Below, one piece after another: positions 18,195 through 27,923 of a stretch of 64,000 nucleotides of DNA (positions within the stretch are counted from its first letter, which is position 1; every line of letters begins with the position of its first letter). Source of the DNA: Planctomycetota bacterium (GTDB taxonomy: Bacteria; Planctomycetota; UBA1135; UBA2386); the NCBI GenBank assembly GCA_016713175.1, contig JADJPQ010000002.1, positions 310,001 to 374,000 on the forward strand, written 5' to 3'. The position numbers and the translations under genes are program-made. The notes under the pieces were generated by a model. It had not been told where the DNA came from, ran no database searches, and saw nothing but the letters and a program-made list of their open reading frames with translations.

Positions 18195-19103
18195 CTACTT
18201 GCGCTTGCTGCGCTTGCCGGTGTCTTCGACCGCCGGCTCCGGTTCCTTGGCCGGCTCGACGCCGAACAGTTCACAGGCCTGCTGCCACGACGCGAACTGA
18301 TCGACGAACTTCTGCTCGGCTGCCGACGGCGTCGAGCCGACCACCGCCTTGCGCCTGGCGATCTCGTCGCGGCGCTTCTGGTCCCAGCCGGCCGCCGGCG
18401 GGAACTCCTGCAGCAGCGCGAACAACTTCTTCTGCGACTCGTCGAGACCGCCATTCGCCGCCCCCTTGGCGTCGCCCGCACCAGACGCCGGCGGCGTGCC
18501 CGGCGCATCGGTTGGCGCGACCCTGGCGGCGCCGCCGTCGGTCGGGACTTCGGCGGTCGCCCCGGGTGGCACCGCGGGCGGCGACGTCGAGCCATCCACC
18601 GGCGGCACCAAGGGCGTCGCGGCGGGATCGGTTGGCGTCGCCGCCGGCATCGCCGCCGCAGCAGCCGCGACGACCTTCGCCTCGATCTCCCTCAGCTGCA
18701 CCGACGACAGCTTCTCCTGGACCTTGTAGTCCTGCAGATCGGCGAACGGCAGGAACACGTAGTTGTTGCGGCCATCGCTGTACCACAACCGGACGCCCGC
18801 GCCGTCGTCGTCGGCTTCGGCCTTGGCAAAGCGCACGCCGTCGATCCGCTCGACCAGCCGGATGTCCTTGACGACCCCCTGCATCCGGTTGCCGTTCTTC
18901 AGTCGCACCGTGACCCGCACGTGACTGCGGATCTCCTTGCCGTCGCGGATCTGTTCGCGCATCCGCTGCACTCGCGGATCGACCGCCTCGGTCGCCGCGG
19001 GCTTCGTCGTCGGCCTGGCCGCCGGCTTCGCCGCCGGCTGTTGCGCTGCCAGCGGCAACACCAGAAAGCATGGGAGCATGACGCTGCGGGTCCGACCGTT
19101 CAT
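18195..19103 (-). CDS. secreted hypothetical protein with low-complexity linker
   Basis: The product is 302 residues. The start is placed at 19103 because a GAGGA ribosome-binding sequence lies about 9 bp upstream and the protein then begins with MNGRTRSVMLPCFLVLPLAAQQ, a signal peptide. Residues about 55-130 form a compact beta domain (VRVTVRLKNGNRMQGVV is reminiscent of an SH3/LSm-like strand pair, a loose resemblance only). It is followed by about 80 residues of Pro/Ala/Thr/Gly-rich linker and a helical, charged C-terminus ending in GKRSKRK. Function unknown. Divergently arranged with the pilus-type gene. Confidence 0.65.
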   Translation of the reverse strand: MNGRTRSVMLPCFLVLPLAAQQPAAKPAARPTTKPAATEAVDPRVQRMREQIRDGKEIRSHVRVTVRLKNGNRMQGVVKDIRLVERIDGVRFAKAEADDDGAGVRLWYSDGRNNYVFLPFADLQDYKVQEKLSSVQLREIEAKVVAAAAAAMPAATPTDPAATPLVPPVDGSTSPPAVPPGATAEVPTDGGAARVAPTDAPGTPPASGAGDAKGAANGGLDESQKKLFALLQEFPPAAGWDQKRRDEIARRKAVVGSTPSAAEQKFVDQFASWQQACELFGVEPAKEPEPAVEDTGKRSKRK

Positions 19104-19240
19104 CGCGCAATTCCTCACCGGCCCTATCGGCAGTCCGGGGCGCCGGACTTGCCAGCGATCCCGTTCCTGGACAGCGGATCGAGGAACCGGCGCCTGCCGG
19201 CCGATAGGCCATCCGGAGGAGGCTCATCGAGGCCACGACC

Positions 19241-20470
19241 ATGCACCATCCAGGACCTGTCACCGGTCAGCACCAAAGCCCCCGCGAACACGAACGCGGC
19301 GTTGCGCTGATCCTCGGCGTGCTGTTCACGATCATCGTGGTCGGCATCACCGTGGCCGGCTCGCTGATCCTGAAGGCGCATCAGACCAAGACCAAGACCA
19401 ACTTCGTCAGCCACGGCCAGGCGGTGCAATTCGCCCGTTCGGGCATGATCGAAGCACTCGGCTGGCTGCGCAAACAGACGGCGCAACCGGTGATGGCGTT
19501 CGAGCCACAGCTGAACGCCAGCGCCGCGCCGCCGATCCTGGACACCATCGAACCGGAGATCGGCATCGTCCGGGAGTTCGAGATCAGCGAGACGATCTGG
19601 GGCCGCTACGAGGTCTGGAAGCGCTGGGACGCCGATCCGAACGCGACGCGGCTGGCCTGGCGGCAGAAGATGCAGTGCGAGGACATCAGCCACGAACGCG
19701 GCAACCTCAGCGCCGGCTCGGTGTGGCGGATCCGCAGCATCGGCTACGTGTTCCGTCGCAACGACGAGAACGCGGCCTTCAACGAACTGCCGAATCAGGT
19801 ACTGGGCCAGGAAGTGCTCGAGGTCGAAACGCGGCGGCTGGCGCTGCAGCCACCCGGCCAGGCGGCGATCTGCATCGACAACGCGGCGAACTGCCTGGTG
19901 CGCACCAAGGGCAAGGTGGTCGGCGGCTCGCTGGCAGCCGGCATCAACTACGGCAGCGGCACGACGCCGTCGATCTCGGGCACCGGCGCGTCGGTCACCG
20001 GCATGCCCAACTACACGGTGATCTCGCCGTGGGACTCGTCGATGACCGCGGTATTCGGCGTCGCGCTCGACGAACTCGAGGCGATGGCCGACTACGTGGT
20101 GACCAATGCCAACGACTTCCCGAGCCCGATCCCGACCGACACGGTGTGCGTCGCCGAGACCAGCCTGACCTTCGACGGCAGCAAGCCGCTGCGCGGCACC
20201 GGCGTGGTGATCGTCGTCGGCGACGTGACGCTGTCGCCAGGCAGCTACTCGTCGTTCTCGGGGCTGCTGTACGTGCAGGGCAACCTGACGATCCGCGAGC
20301 CGACCGAAGTGCAGGGCGCCGTCGTCGTCACCGGCAGCGTGCTGCTGCAGGGCGCCAGCGACTCGGTCTTCGTCACCTACGACGACAACATCCTGAACCA
20401 CCTGCGGCAGGAACTCGGCACCTACCGGCTGGCGAGCGCGGTGTCGCGGCCGATGGCCCAGGACCACTGA
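19241..20470 (+). CDS. type IV pilus-assembly (PilX-like) protein
   Basis: The product is 409 residues. Residues 17-45 (EHERGVALILGVLFT then IIVVGITVAG) match the N-terminal segment of PilX-type pilus-assembly proteins and minor pilins: a charged leader, a Gly, then one long hydrophobic helix that anchors the protein or packs into a pseudopilus. The large remainder contains a CVAETSLTFDG/VVIVVGDVTLSPG/LLYVQGNLTI stretch of regular beta strands typical of the C-terminal domain of these planctomycete proteins. No other pilus genes are seen nearby. The stop is directly adjacent to the convergent cysS stop (20470/20471). Confidence 0.65.
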   Translation: MHHPGPVTGQHQSPREHERGVALILGVLFTIIVVGITVAGSLILKAHQTKTKTNFVSHGQAVQFARSGMIEALGWLRKQTAQPVMAFEPQLNASAAPPILDTIEPEIGIVREFEISETIWGRYEVWKRWDADPNATRLAWRQKMQCEDISHERGNLSAGSVWRIRSIGYVFRRNDENAAFNELPNQVLGQEVLEVETRRLALQPPGQAAICIDNAANCLVRTKGKVVGGSLAAGINYGSGTTPSISGTGASVTGMPNYTVISPWDSSMTAVFGVALDELEAMADYVVTNANDFPSPIPTDTVCVAETSLTFDGSKPLRGTGVVIVVGDVTLSPGSYSSFSGLLYVQGNLTIREPTEVQGAVVVTGSVLLQGASDSVFVTYDDNILNHLRQELGTYRLASAVSRPMAQDH

Positions 20471-21910
20471 TCAGGCGCGCTCGAGCCGCGGCCCCTGCGC
20501 GGTGTCGACGATCTTCCAACCGGCAGCCGCGATCTGGTCGCGCAGCCGATCGGCGGCCGCGAAGTCCTTGGCCTTCTTCGCCGCCTGCCGTTGGCTCAGC
20601 AGTTCTTGCAGGGCTGCCGGCACGTCGCCGGCGGCCTCGGCCTTGGGCTCGGCGCCAAAACAGCCGAGCACGTCCTCGAAGCGCGCGAACGACCGCAGCG
20701 CCGCCGAGGCGGCCGCCGCGGTCGGCTGCGCGCGATTGCTGTCGCCGACCAGCGCGAACACCGCCGCCAGCGCCTCGCTGACGTTCAGGTCCTCCTGCAT
20801 CGCCGCCGTGAACGCCGCCTCGGCGCGCGCCGCCGCCGCCGCGAGGTCGTCGGCGCCGGCGGGCTCCTTGCCGGCGGCGATCCGCGCCAACCGGGCCCGG
20901 GCTCCCTGCACGCGCGCGATCGACGCTCGCGCTTCGCCGAGGCCATCCATCGTGAAGTTCAGGCTCTGGCGGTACTGCACCCGGATCAGCGCGTAGCGCA
21001 GTTCCAGGCCCGACCAGCCCAGATCGAGCACCTGCTGCACGGTGTAGAAGTTGCCGAGGCTCTTGCTCATCTTCGTGCCGTTGACGAGCAGGTGCCGCGC
21101 GTGCATCCAGATCTGCACGAACTGCTGGCCGGTGTGCGCCTCGGTCTGCGCGATCTCGCATTCGTGGTGCGGGAACATGTTGTCCTCGCCGCCGGTATGG
21201 ATGTCGATCTGCCGGCCGAGGTAGTGCATCGACATCGCCGAGCATTCGATGTGCCAGCCGGGGAAACCGCGCGCGCCACCGCGGAACGGTGCGTCCCACT
21301 GCATCTGGTGCTTGTGGTCGACCTTCCACAGGGCGAAGTCGCGGGCATCGCGCTTCTCCTCGTTGACCGCCACGCGCGCGCCTTCCTCGAGTTCGTCGAT
21401 GACCTTGCCGGACAGCTTGCCGTAGCCGGGGAACGCCGCGATCGCGAAGTAGACGTTGCCGTTGACCTGGTAGGCGATGCCCTTCTGCAACAGGTCGTCG
21501 ATGATCGACCCCATCTGGGCGATGAAGTCGGTCGCCCGCGGCATGTGGTGCGGCATCCGGACCAGCAACTGGCGCTGGCAATTGTGGAACTCGTCCTCGA
21601 ACTGGCGCGCGATCTCCCAGGCGGTCTTGCCGGTCTTCCTCGACGCCGCCTCCATCTTGTCCTCGCCGCCCTCGATGTCGTCGAGCGTCAGGTGGCCGAC
21701 GTCGGTGACGTTCATCACCTGGGTGACGGCGAAGCCCTGGTCTTCGACGAAGCGCCGCAGCACGTCGGCGAACAGGAAGCTGCGGAAATTGCCGATGTGC
21801 GGCGAGCTGTAGACCGTCGGCCCGCAGTGGTACATCGTCACCTTGCCGGGGGTCAGCGGCCGCAGTTCGTCCAGTCGTCGGGTCAGCGAATTGTAGAGTC
21901 GGATCGCCAT
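20471..21910 (-). CDS. cysS: cysteinyl-tRNA synthetase
   Basis: The product is 479 residues, normal for CysRS. It charges tRNA-Cys with cysteine in the cytoplasm. Seen: zinc/substrate Cys29 in HCGPTVY, the HIGH-class motif as PHIGN at 37-41, WHIECSAM around 219-226 and HHECE at 248-252 (other zinc ligands), and KMSKS at 280-284. A C-terminal helical anticodon-binding region follows. The start at 21910 (MAIRLYNSLT) is the family's usual beginning; upstream in-frame codons are rejected. Divergent from the kinase gene with a 68 bp gap. Confidence 0.97.
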   Translation of the reverse strand: MAIRLYNSLTRRLDELRPLTPGKVTMYHCGPTVYSSPHIGNFRSFLFADVLRRFVEDQGFAVTQVMNVTDVGHLTLDDIEGGEDKMEAASRKTGKTAWEIARQFEDEFHNCQRQLLVRMPHHMPRATDFIAQMGSIIDDLLQKGIAYQVNGNVYFAIAAFPGYGKLSGKVIDELEEGARVAVNEEKRDARDFALWKVDHKHQMQWDAPFRGGARGFPGWHIECSAMSMHYLGRQIDIHTGGEDNMFPHHECEIAQTEAHTGQQFVQIWMHARHLLVNGTKMSKSLGNFYTVQQVLDLGWSGLELRYALIRVQYRQSLNFTMDGLGEARASIARVQGARARLARIAAGKEPAGADDLAAAAARAEAAFTAAMQEDLNVSEALAAVFALVGDSNRAQPTAAAASAALRSFARFEDVLGCFGAEPKAEAAGDVPAALQELLSQRQAAKKAKDFAAADRLRDQIAAAGWKIVDTAQGPRLERA

Positions 21911-21978
21911 GGGAATGCCGCGCGGCGCCAGACCATCGCCGCGCTGGATCGGCGCGACCGCCCGGCTACAAGAGGCGC

Positions 21979-24900
21979 GTGGCCGAAGAGTCCAAGAACA
22001 CCGCCGAACATGCAACAGGTCGGGTCGCCGGCAGCCTGCAGGTGGGCACCGGGGGCCGGTTCGACCTGCTTGGCGAACTGGGTTCGGGCTCGTCGGGCAC
22101 CGTCTACCGGGCGCGGCTGCGCCAGCCGTACGCCGGCCTGCCGGCGGACACCGAGGTCGCGGTCAAGTTCCTGCGCCAGGACCTGCTCGCCGACGACCGG
22201 GCGCGCGCCCGGCTGCAGGCCGAAGGCGAACTCGGCCAGGCGCTGCGCCATCCGAACGTCGCCGCGATCTTCGGCGTCGAGTCGCTGGAGGTCCTCGGCG
22301 TCACCCTGACCTGGCTGGTGATGGAACTGGTCTCCGGCACGACGCTGCGCGCGTTCCTGCAGCATTCGGGCCCGCCGGTCGAGGACCTGACCCGCCGGAT
22401 CGGCGCCGATGCCGCCGCGGGGCTGCACGCGCTGCACAAGCGCGGCATCGTGCACCGCGACGTCAAGCCGGAGAACCTGATCCTGACGCCGGCCGGCGAA
22501 CTGAAGGTCGTCGACCTCGGCCTGGCCCGGCCATTCGGCGCGCGCGGCATGGGCAGCGCCTCGTCGTCGGGCGGCGGGCTCGCCGGCACCGTCGCCTATG
22601 CCGCGCCGGAAGCGCTGCGCGGCCAGCCAACCAGCGCGCGCAGCGATCTGTACGCCCTCGGCGTGGTGTTGTTCGAGGTCGCGACCGGCAAGCATCCGTT
22701 CGCGCAGGCCAGGACGCCGGACGAGATGATCCACGCGCAGATGTTCACGGCGCCGCCGCGGCCGTCGCATCTGCGCCCGCGGATGTCGCCGCTGCTCGAC
22801 CAGATGATCCTCGAGCTGCTGCAGAAGGACCCCGATCGGCGACCGCGCGATGCCGCCGACGTCGCCCGCACGTTGCAGCACGGCGAACATTCCGAATGGT
22901 GGCGCAAGCACGTGCAGAACGCACCGGCACTGGCGTCCGGCCGCCGGTTGCAGCGGATGCGGCGGCCGGCGGAGACGCCGCTGTTCGGTCGCGATGCCGA
23001 ACTGGCGGCGCTCGATCTGCTGCTGGCGAAGGCCCGAGCCGGATTCGGCCAGGTCGTCTGCGTGTCGGGACCGCAGGGCATCGGGCGCCGACGTCTGCTC
23101 GATGAAGCGATGGCGCGCTGGCTGCCGGGGAGCGCCGATCTGCTGTACCTCGGCGGCGAGGCCGACGCCGGACTCGGTCACGGTGAGCCGTTCGCCAGCA
23201 CGCTGATCGACTGGCTGCTGCGCGGCGACGGTCGCGATTCGCCGAATGCAACCGCACGCGCCGAGGCGCGGGCCCGTTCGGACCTCGGCTTGTCGGAGGC
23301 CGATGCGCAGGCGTTGGCCACCGTCGCGATGGGTCACAGCAAGGAACCGCCGGAAGTGCGCGCCGATCGGCTGGCATCGGCGTTGTTGTTGCTGCCGCGC
23401 AAGGACCGCGTGCTGGTGCTGCGCGTCGACTCGGCGGACAAACTCGACACCAGTGGCCGGTTGGCGCTGCAGCGCCTGGTCGCGGCACTGTCGCGGCGCC
23501 ATGTGCTGCTGCTGCTGACCGCCGGCCCCGACGGCTTGCAGCACGTCACCGCCGAACGGTTCGATCTCGCCGGTCTCGGCGAAGTGCCGTTCGGCAACTT
23601 CGGCCGCGCGCTGTTCCGCGACGATGCGGTCGGCAAGCCGTTCCTCGAGGCGGCATGGACGGTGCTGGCTGGCAATCCGGGCAACCTGATCGAGGCTCTC
23701 GAACACCTGACCCAGCAGGGCCAACTGCGCGGCCGACCGGGCGACTACCACGACCTCGCCGACGACGCCGAGGTGCGGCCGGCGCCGGGCCTGATCGGCC
23801 GCTTCGAAGCTCGCGTCGCGCGGATGAACGACGGTCAGCGCAAGATGCTGACCGCCGCCGCGGTGCTCGGCGAACGTTGCCAACTGGCCGACCTGGCGGC
23901 GCTGGTCAACGCACCCGAACTGCTGGTGCTGGAGACGCTGTCGCTGTTCCGCGGTCGCATCATCCGGGCGCAGGCCGGCGAGGTCGCGTTCCGCCATCGC
24001 GACTTCCGCCAGGCGTTGCTGCGGCTGCTGACCGACAGCGAACGGCGCGATCTGCACCAGCGCGCGGCCGAACAACTGGCCGCCCGTGGCGGCAGTCCGT
24101 TGGCGATCGGCCTGCACCGATCGCACGCGCTCGATCACGAGGGTTGCGTCGATCCGCTGCTGCAAGGCCTCGAGGAACTGGTCGCGTCCGGCTCGCGCCG
24201 CACCAGCCTGCGCATCGCCGCGCGCCTCCGGATCCACTTCGAAGAGCTGCCCGACGATCCGTCCCGACGACGCCAACGGCTGCGGTTCCTGCTGCTGTGG
24301 GCGCGGGCGCGGCAGGGCGCCGGCCAGGCCGACCTCGCCGCGACCACGTTCCAGCAGGCGCTGGAGCTGGCTGGCGAACACGCAACCGACGACCCGGTGG
24401 CCCGCGGGCAGGCCCGCACCGGCCTGGCTGGTCTGGCCCTCAACGACGGCAGGATGCCGGAGGCGCGCACACTGCTGGAGCAAGCGCATGGCGAACTCGA
24501 CGGCGACGGCGACGACCGGACGGCGACGCTGGCCGCGCTGGCGCACGGCATGCATGCCCGGATCCTGCTCTACCTCGGCCGCGCCGAGGAAGGCCTGCGC
24601 CATCTGCAGACCGCGCTGCGGCAATTGCCGCGCCAGGAGAACGACCTGTGGTGCCACCTGCAGATCGACCTGGCGCGGATGGAAGCGCTCCGCCATCACT
24701 ACCCGACCGCATTGAAGACGCTGCAGAAGGTCGAACAGCAGCCGGAAGCCCGGCACCTGCCACGCGTGCGGATGCGGTTGCATCTGTATCGCGGTCAGAT
24801 CCGCGCCGCGCTCGGCGACGATGGCGCGGTCCAGGACCTGCAGATCGCGGCCGACGAAGCGGCGCGGCTGTCGCTCCTGGCCTACGGCGCCAGGGCGTGG

Positions 24901-25353
24901 TTGTTCCTCGCCGAACGGGCGTTCTGGCGGCAACGCGATGACGAAGCGCGCACGCTGCTGCGGCGCGCGTGGCAGCTCGCCGAGGACACCGGCGACCGTC
25001 TCGGCGCCACCTTGGCGCGGATCCACCTGCACCGGCTCGATGGCGATGACCCCGACGTCGCCACCGCGGTCGCTGCTCTCGATCTGCCATCGCTGAACGT
25101 CGCCTGGCAGGTGACCGCGGCCTGGCACGCCCGCCAGCTCGGCGACCACGAGGCCGCCGGCCTGCACACCGAGGCCGCGATCGCGCCATTGGCCGCCACC
25201 GATCTGCCGTTGTCGCTGCATCTGCGCGCATTGACCCTGGCGGATCGACTGGCCTCGGTCCGCAGTCTGGTCCGCAGTATCGCCGACCGGTTTCCGGACC
25301 GCCGTTCCCGGCGACGCTTCCTCGGCGAGTGGGAACGCGGCGCGCGCGTCTGA
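21979..25353 (+). CDS. PknB-type Ser/Thr kinase fused to AAA-like and TPR regions
   Basis: The product is 1124 residues from a GTG start preceded by AGAGG. Kinase domain about 27-300: GELGSGSSGTVY glycine loop, Lys63 in VAVK, HRDVKPEN with Asp161, metal Asp179 in DLG (a common DFG variant) and APE. Residues about 340-700 resemble the AAA/STAND ATPase found in similar multi-domain kinases (FGRDAELAALD entry motif), but the P-loop reads GPQGIGRR at 364-371, so the catalytic Lys and Ser/Thr are replaced by Arg. Residues about 700-1110 are helical repeats of TPR type. No membrane segment is seen, so it is probably a cytoplasmic signalling scaffold. Regulatory targets are unknown. Confidence 0.9.
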   Translation: MAEESKNTAEHATGRVAGSLQVGTGGRFDLLGELGSGSSGTVYRARLRQPYAGLPADTEVAVKFLRQDLLADDRARARLQAEGELGQALRHPNVAAIFGVESLEVLGVTLTWLVMELVSGTTLRAFLQHSGPPVEDLTRRIGADAAAGLHALHKRGIVHRDVKPENLILTPAGELKVVDLGLARPFGARGMGSASSSGGGLAGTVAYAAPEALRGQPTSARSDLYALGVVLFEVATGKHPFAQARTPDEMIHAQMFTAPPRPSHLRPRMSPLLDQMILELLQKDPDRRPRDAADVARTLQHGEHSEWWRKHVQNAPALASGRRLQRMRRPAETPLFGRDAELAALDLLLAKARAGFGQVVCVSGPQGIGRRRLLDEAMARWLPGSADLLYLGGEADAGLGHGEPFASTLIDWLLRGDGRDSPNATARAEARARSDLGLSEADAQALATVAMGHSKEPPEVRADRLASALLLLPRKDRVLVLRVDSADKLDTSGRLALQRLVAALSRRHVLLLLTAGPDGLQHVTAERFDLAGLGEVPFGNFGRALFRDDAVGKPFLEAAWTVLAGNPGNLIEALEHLTQQGQLRGRPGDYHDLADDAEVRPAPGLIGRFEARVARMNDGQRKMLTAAAVLGERCQLADLAALVNAPELLVLETLSLFRGRIIRAQAGEVAFRHRDFRQALLRLLTDSERRDLHQRAAEQLAARGGSPLAIGLHRSHALDHEGCVDPLLQGLEELVASGSRRTSLRIAARLRIHFEELPDDPSRRRQRLRFLLLWARARQGAGQADLAATTFQQALELAGEHATDDPVARGQARTGLAGLALNDGRMPEARTLLEQAHGELDGDGDDRTATLAALAHGMHARILLYLGRAEEGLRHLQTALRQLPRQENDLWCHLQIDLARMEALRHHYPTALKTLQKVEQQPEARHLPRVRMRLHLYRGQIRAALGDDGAVQDLQIAADEAARLSLLAYGARAWLFLAERAFWRQRDDEARTLLRRAWQLAEDTGDRLGATLARIHLHRLDGDDPDVATAVAALDLPSLNVAWQVTAAWHARQLGDHEAAGLHTEAAIAPLAATDLPLSLHLRALTLADRLASVRSLVRSIADRFPDRRSRRRFLGEWERGARV

Positions 25354-25451
25354 TGCCGTTGCGATCGGCGGTTCCGGCGACCGGCACCTCCTCGGCAGCC
25401 GATCCGGATTCCTTGGCCGATACGGCCGACGGCGCGTAGGGGCGCCGTCCT

Positions 25452-27791
25452 TTGAAGCGTGTCCTCGCCTTCCTGTTCGTCGCCTTGACCGCGGCCAGCC
25501 TGTGGTTGTGCTTTGGCAATGACGCGGATGGGGCGCCGGTCACGATGCCGTTGGTACCGCTGAGTCCTGCCCAACCGATCACGCCGACTACGGTGACGGC
25601 GAATGGCACGACGGCGAACGGAACGGATCCCAGCGTTCGCGAGCCCGGGCTGCAGCAGCACACCGAAGGCCCCGGCGCCGCCGGCCCGACGCTGACCGAA
25701 GCCATCGGCGAAGTGCGGATTCGCGTGACGCGCAAGTCCGCTTCGACCGACCGACAACCTGCCGGCAAGGGGCTTGCTGTCGCGATCGAATCGGTCGACC
25801 AACTGGGGACCTGGTCCAGCCGTCGCGAACGGCGGACCGACGCCGACGGTGTGATCGTCCTGCAATTGCCCGCAGGCCAATGGCAGGCCTCGACCGGCGG
25901 CGGCAGCAGTGTGCAGTTCGCGGTCGAGGCCGGACGAACCCATCCGGTCGAACTGCTGCTGGTCGACGGCTATCGGCTCGAAGGCCTGGTCACCGATCCC
26001 GACGGCCGCCCGATCGCCGAGGCCGAAGTGGTGGGCGGCGATGCCGCCGAACGGCTGCTGACCCTCGGTCGCACCGGCAGCGACGGCCGCTTCGCGATCG
26101 AACCGCTGCGCGGTCATCGACTGATCGCGATCGCGCACCCGTTGTTCGCCGCCTCCACCACCAGGCCAGTGCACGGCAACCCCGGCGACACCGTTCCCCT
26201 GCGCTTCGTCCTGGTGCCGGCCGCTGGCCAGCTGCGGGCCACGGTGCTGGGCGACAACGGCGCTCCGGTCGCCGGCGCCTCGTGCGCGCTGACACCCACG
26301 GCTCGCGACGGCAACCCGGCCCGCACGTTCGTGCTCGCGACCGCCGAGGACGGCAGCCTGTTGTCCCCGCCGCTGGCCGCCGGCCCGGTGCAGCTGCAGG
26401 TGCGCGCCCGCGGTCACGGCGCCGCAGCCGGCAGCAGCCTGATCCAGGTCGGCACGACCGCGAACATGACGCTGCGCTTGCCGCGCCCCGCGGCCCTGGT
26501 CGGCACCGCCAGGAACACCGCTGGCGAACCGGTGCAGGCCAGGGTCTGGACCGGCGAGCTCCGTTCGTTCGGCAGCCAGGTCGCGATGACCGCCGCCGAT
26601 GGCAGCTATCGCCTCGACGACCTCGGCGCGGGCGAGACCATCGTGCGCGCGCGTGCAGCCGGCCAACAGGACGTCGAGACCACGCACCTTCTGGCCCCGG
26701 GCGCCGAGACGCGCTGGGACATCGAGTTCGAGACCAGCGATCCCGAACGTTCGCTGGCGGGACGCGTGGTCGACCATCGCAGCGAACCGCTGGCCGGCTG
26801 GCGCGTGGTCGCGCAGGACCTCGGCCCTGGTGCCCGCGGGGTCGGCAAGCTGACGGCCGCGGACGGCACGTTCTCGCTGACCGGTCTGCCGCGTGGTGGC
26901 ACGATGCGGGTGACGGTGCGGCCGGCGGGCACCGACCTGATGACCTTCGCGGCCGCGGTGCTCGACGACGTCCCCGTCGGCAGTCGCGATCTGGTGTTGC
27001 GCGTCGAAGACCCGCGCGTGGCGATGGGCAATGTCACGGGCACGATCACCGATGGCACCGGGCGCGGCGTCGCGGCCCGGATCGACATCTGGCACGACAG
27101 CCGTCGCAGTGCGACCTATCGCGCCAACGCCGCCGGCCGTTTCGAGCTGACCGGCATCCCGATCGGCGAGATCCACCTGCGCTGGTCGCACCCGGATCAC
27201 CCGACGCGGTCGCTGCCGGGCGTGCAGGTGCAGCCGGGGGCCTGCCTCGATCTCGGCGATCTGCAGTTCGCGCCACCGGCGTTCGTCTTCGGCACGCTCG
27301 TTGGTCCGGACGGTCAGCCGCCGGCCGCCGCGACGGTCCGGCTGATCGACGGCAACGGGGAGGCGACCACCACCGAACTGCAGGGAACTGGCTGGCGGGC
27401 TCCGCCGGTCGCTCCGGGCAACTATCGGGTGCAGGTGCAGGCCGATGGTTTTGCGCCCGCCAGCACGCCGGTCACGGTCATTGCCGGCGAACGGAAGGAA
27501 CTGCGGATCGAACTGCAGGTCGGTCTGCCGCGGCGGATCCGCGTGCGCGCGCCGGCCGATGCCGACTGCGGTGGCTGGGTGTCGTTGGCGATCGCGGAGG
27601 AACGTGGGGAGCGGCGGTGGGAAGCCGGGTTGCCGCTGCGCGATGGCGTGGCCGAGTTCCTGGTGTTCATGCCTGTTGGCAATCATCCCGTGACGGTGCG
27701 CGCGCGGCGTGGCTGGCAGGCGCAGGCGACCGTGCCGTTCGCTGCGGGCACCGGCACGCCGTTCGACCTGGAGTTGGCACGCGCGCGCTAG
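25452..27791 (+). CDS. secreted carboxypeptidase-regulatory-like repeat protein
   Basis: The product is 779 residues. The only in-frame start close to the signal peptide is TTG at 25452 (MKRVLAFLFVALTAASLWL), a rare start codon. The mature protein contains about seven Ig-like units of the CarboxypepD_reg type, each with a G-x-V-x-D/N...G-x-P-(V/I)-x-x-A entry and a T-x-x-D-G-x-F/Y exit, for example LEGLVTDPDGRPIAEAEV with GSDGRFAIEPL, and GRVVDHRSEPLAGWRV with AADGTFSLTGL. Such repeats form stalks or adhesin-like surface proteins. No catalytic domain is present. It lies upstream of, and in the same direction as, the DUF1549/DUF1553 genes, with a 130 bp gap. Confidence 0.8.
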   Translation: MKRVLAFLFVALTAASLWLCFGNDADGAPVTMPLVPLSPAQPITPTTVTANGTTANGTDPSVREPGLQQHTEGPGAAGPTLTEAIGEVRIRVTRKSASTDRQPAGKGLAVAIESVDQLGTWSSRRERRTDADGVIVLQLPAGQWQASTGGGSSVQFAVEAGRTHPVELLLVDGYRLEGLVTDPDGRPIAEAEVVGGDAAERLLTLGRTGSDGRFAIEPLRGHRLIAIAHPLFAASTTRPVHGNPGDTVPLRFVLVPAAGQLRATVLGDNGAPVAGASCALTPTARDGNPARTFVLATAEDGSLLSPPLAAGPVQLQVRARGHGAAAGSSLIQVGTTANMTLRLPRPAALVGTARNTAGEPVQARVWTGELRSFGSQVAMTAADGSYRLDDLGAGETIVRARAAGQQDVETTHLLAPGAETRWDIEFETSDPERSLAGRVVDHRSEPLAGWRVVAQDLGPGARGVGKLTAADGTFSLTGLPRGGTMRVTVRPAGTDLMTFAAAVLDDVPVGSRDLVLRVEDPRVAMGNVTGTITDGTGRGVAARIDIWHDSRRSATYRANAAGRFELTGIPIGEIHLRWSHPDHPTRSLPGVQVQPGACLDLGDLQFAPPAFVFGTLVGPDGQPPAAATVRLIDGNGEATTTELQGTGWRAPPVAPGNYRVQVQADGFAPASTPVTVIAGERKELRIELQVGLPRRIRVRAPADADCGGWVSLAIAEERGERRWEAGLPLRDGVAEFLVFMPVGNHPVTVRARRGWQAQATVPFAAGTGTPFDLELARAR

Positions 27792-27923
27792 CCATTGCGC
27801 CGCCCCGCCACCGCGCTCGCTCTGGCGGCGAACGCGCGGACGCGCGACCGAGGTGATGGACAGCCATCCAAGTCGTCCGCATGATGACACTGTTCTGGCA
27901 AGGCCCCGCCAGGACGGCTCCCC

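Noticed and set aside
21883..25221. 1112-codon minus-strand frame opposite the kinase
   Set aside because: Composition is Arg/Gln/Gly-rich without any domain, and it is antisense to a protein with clear kinase motifs.
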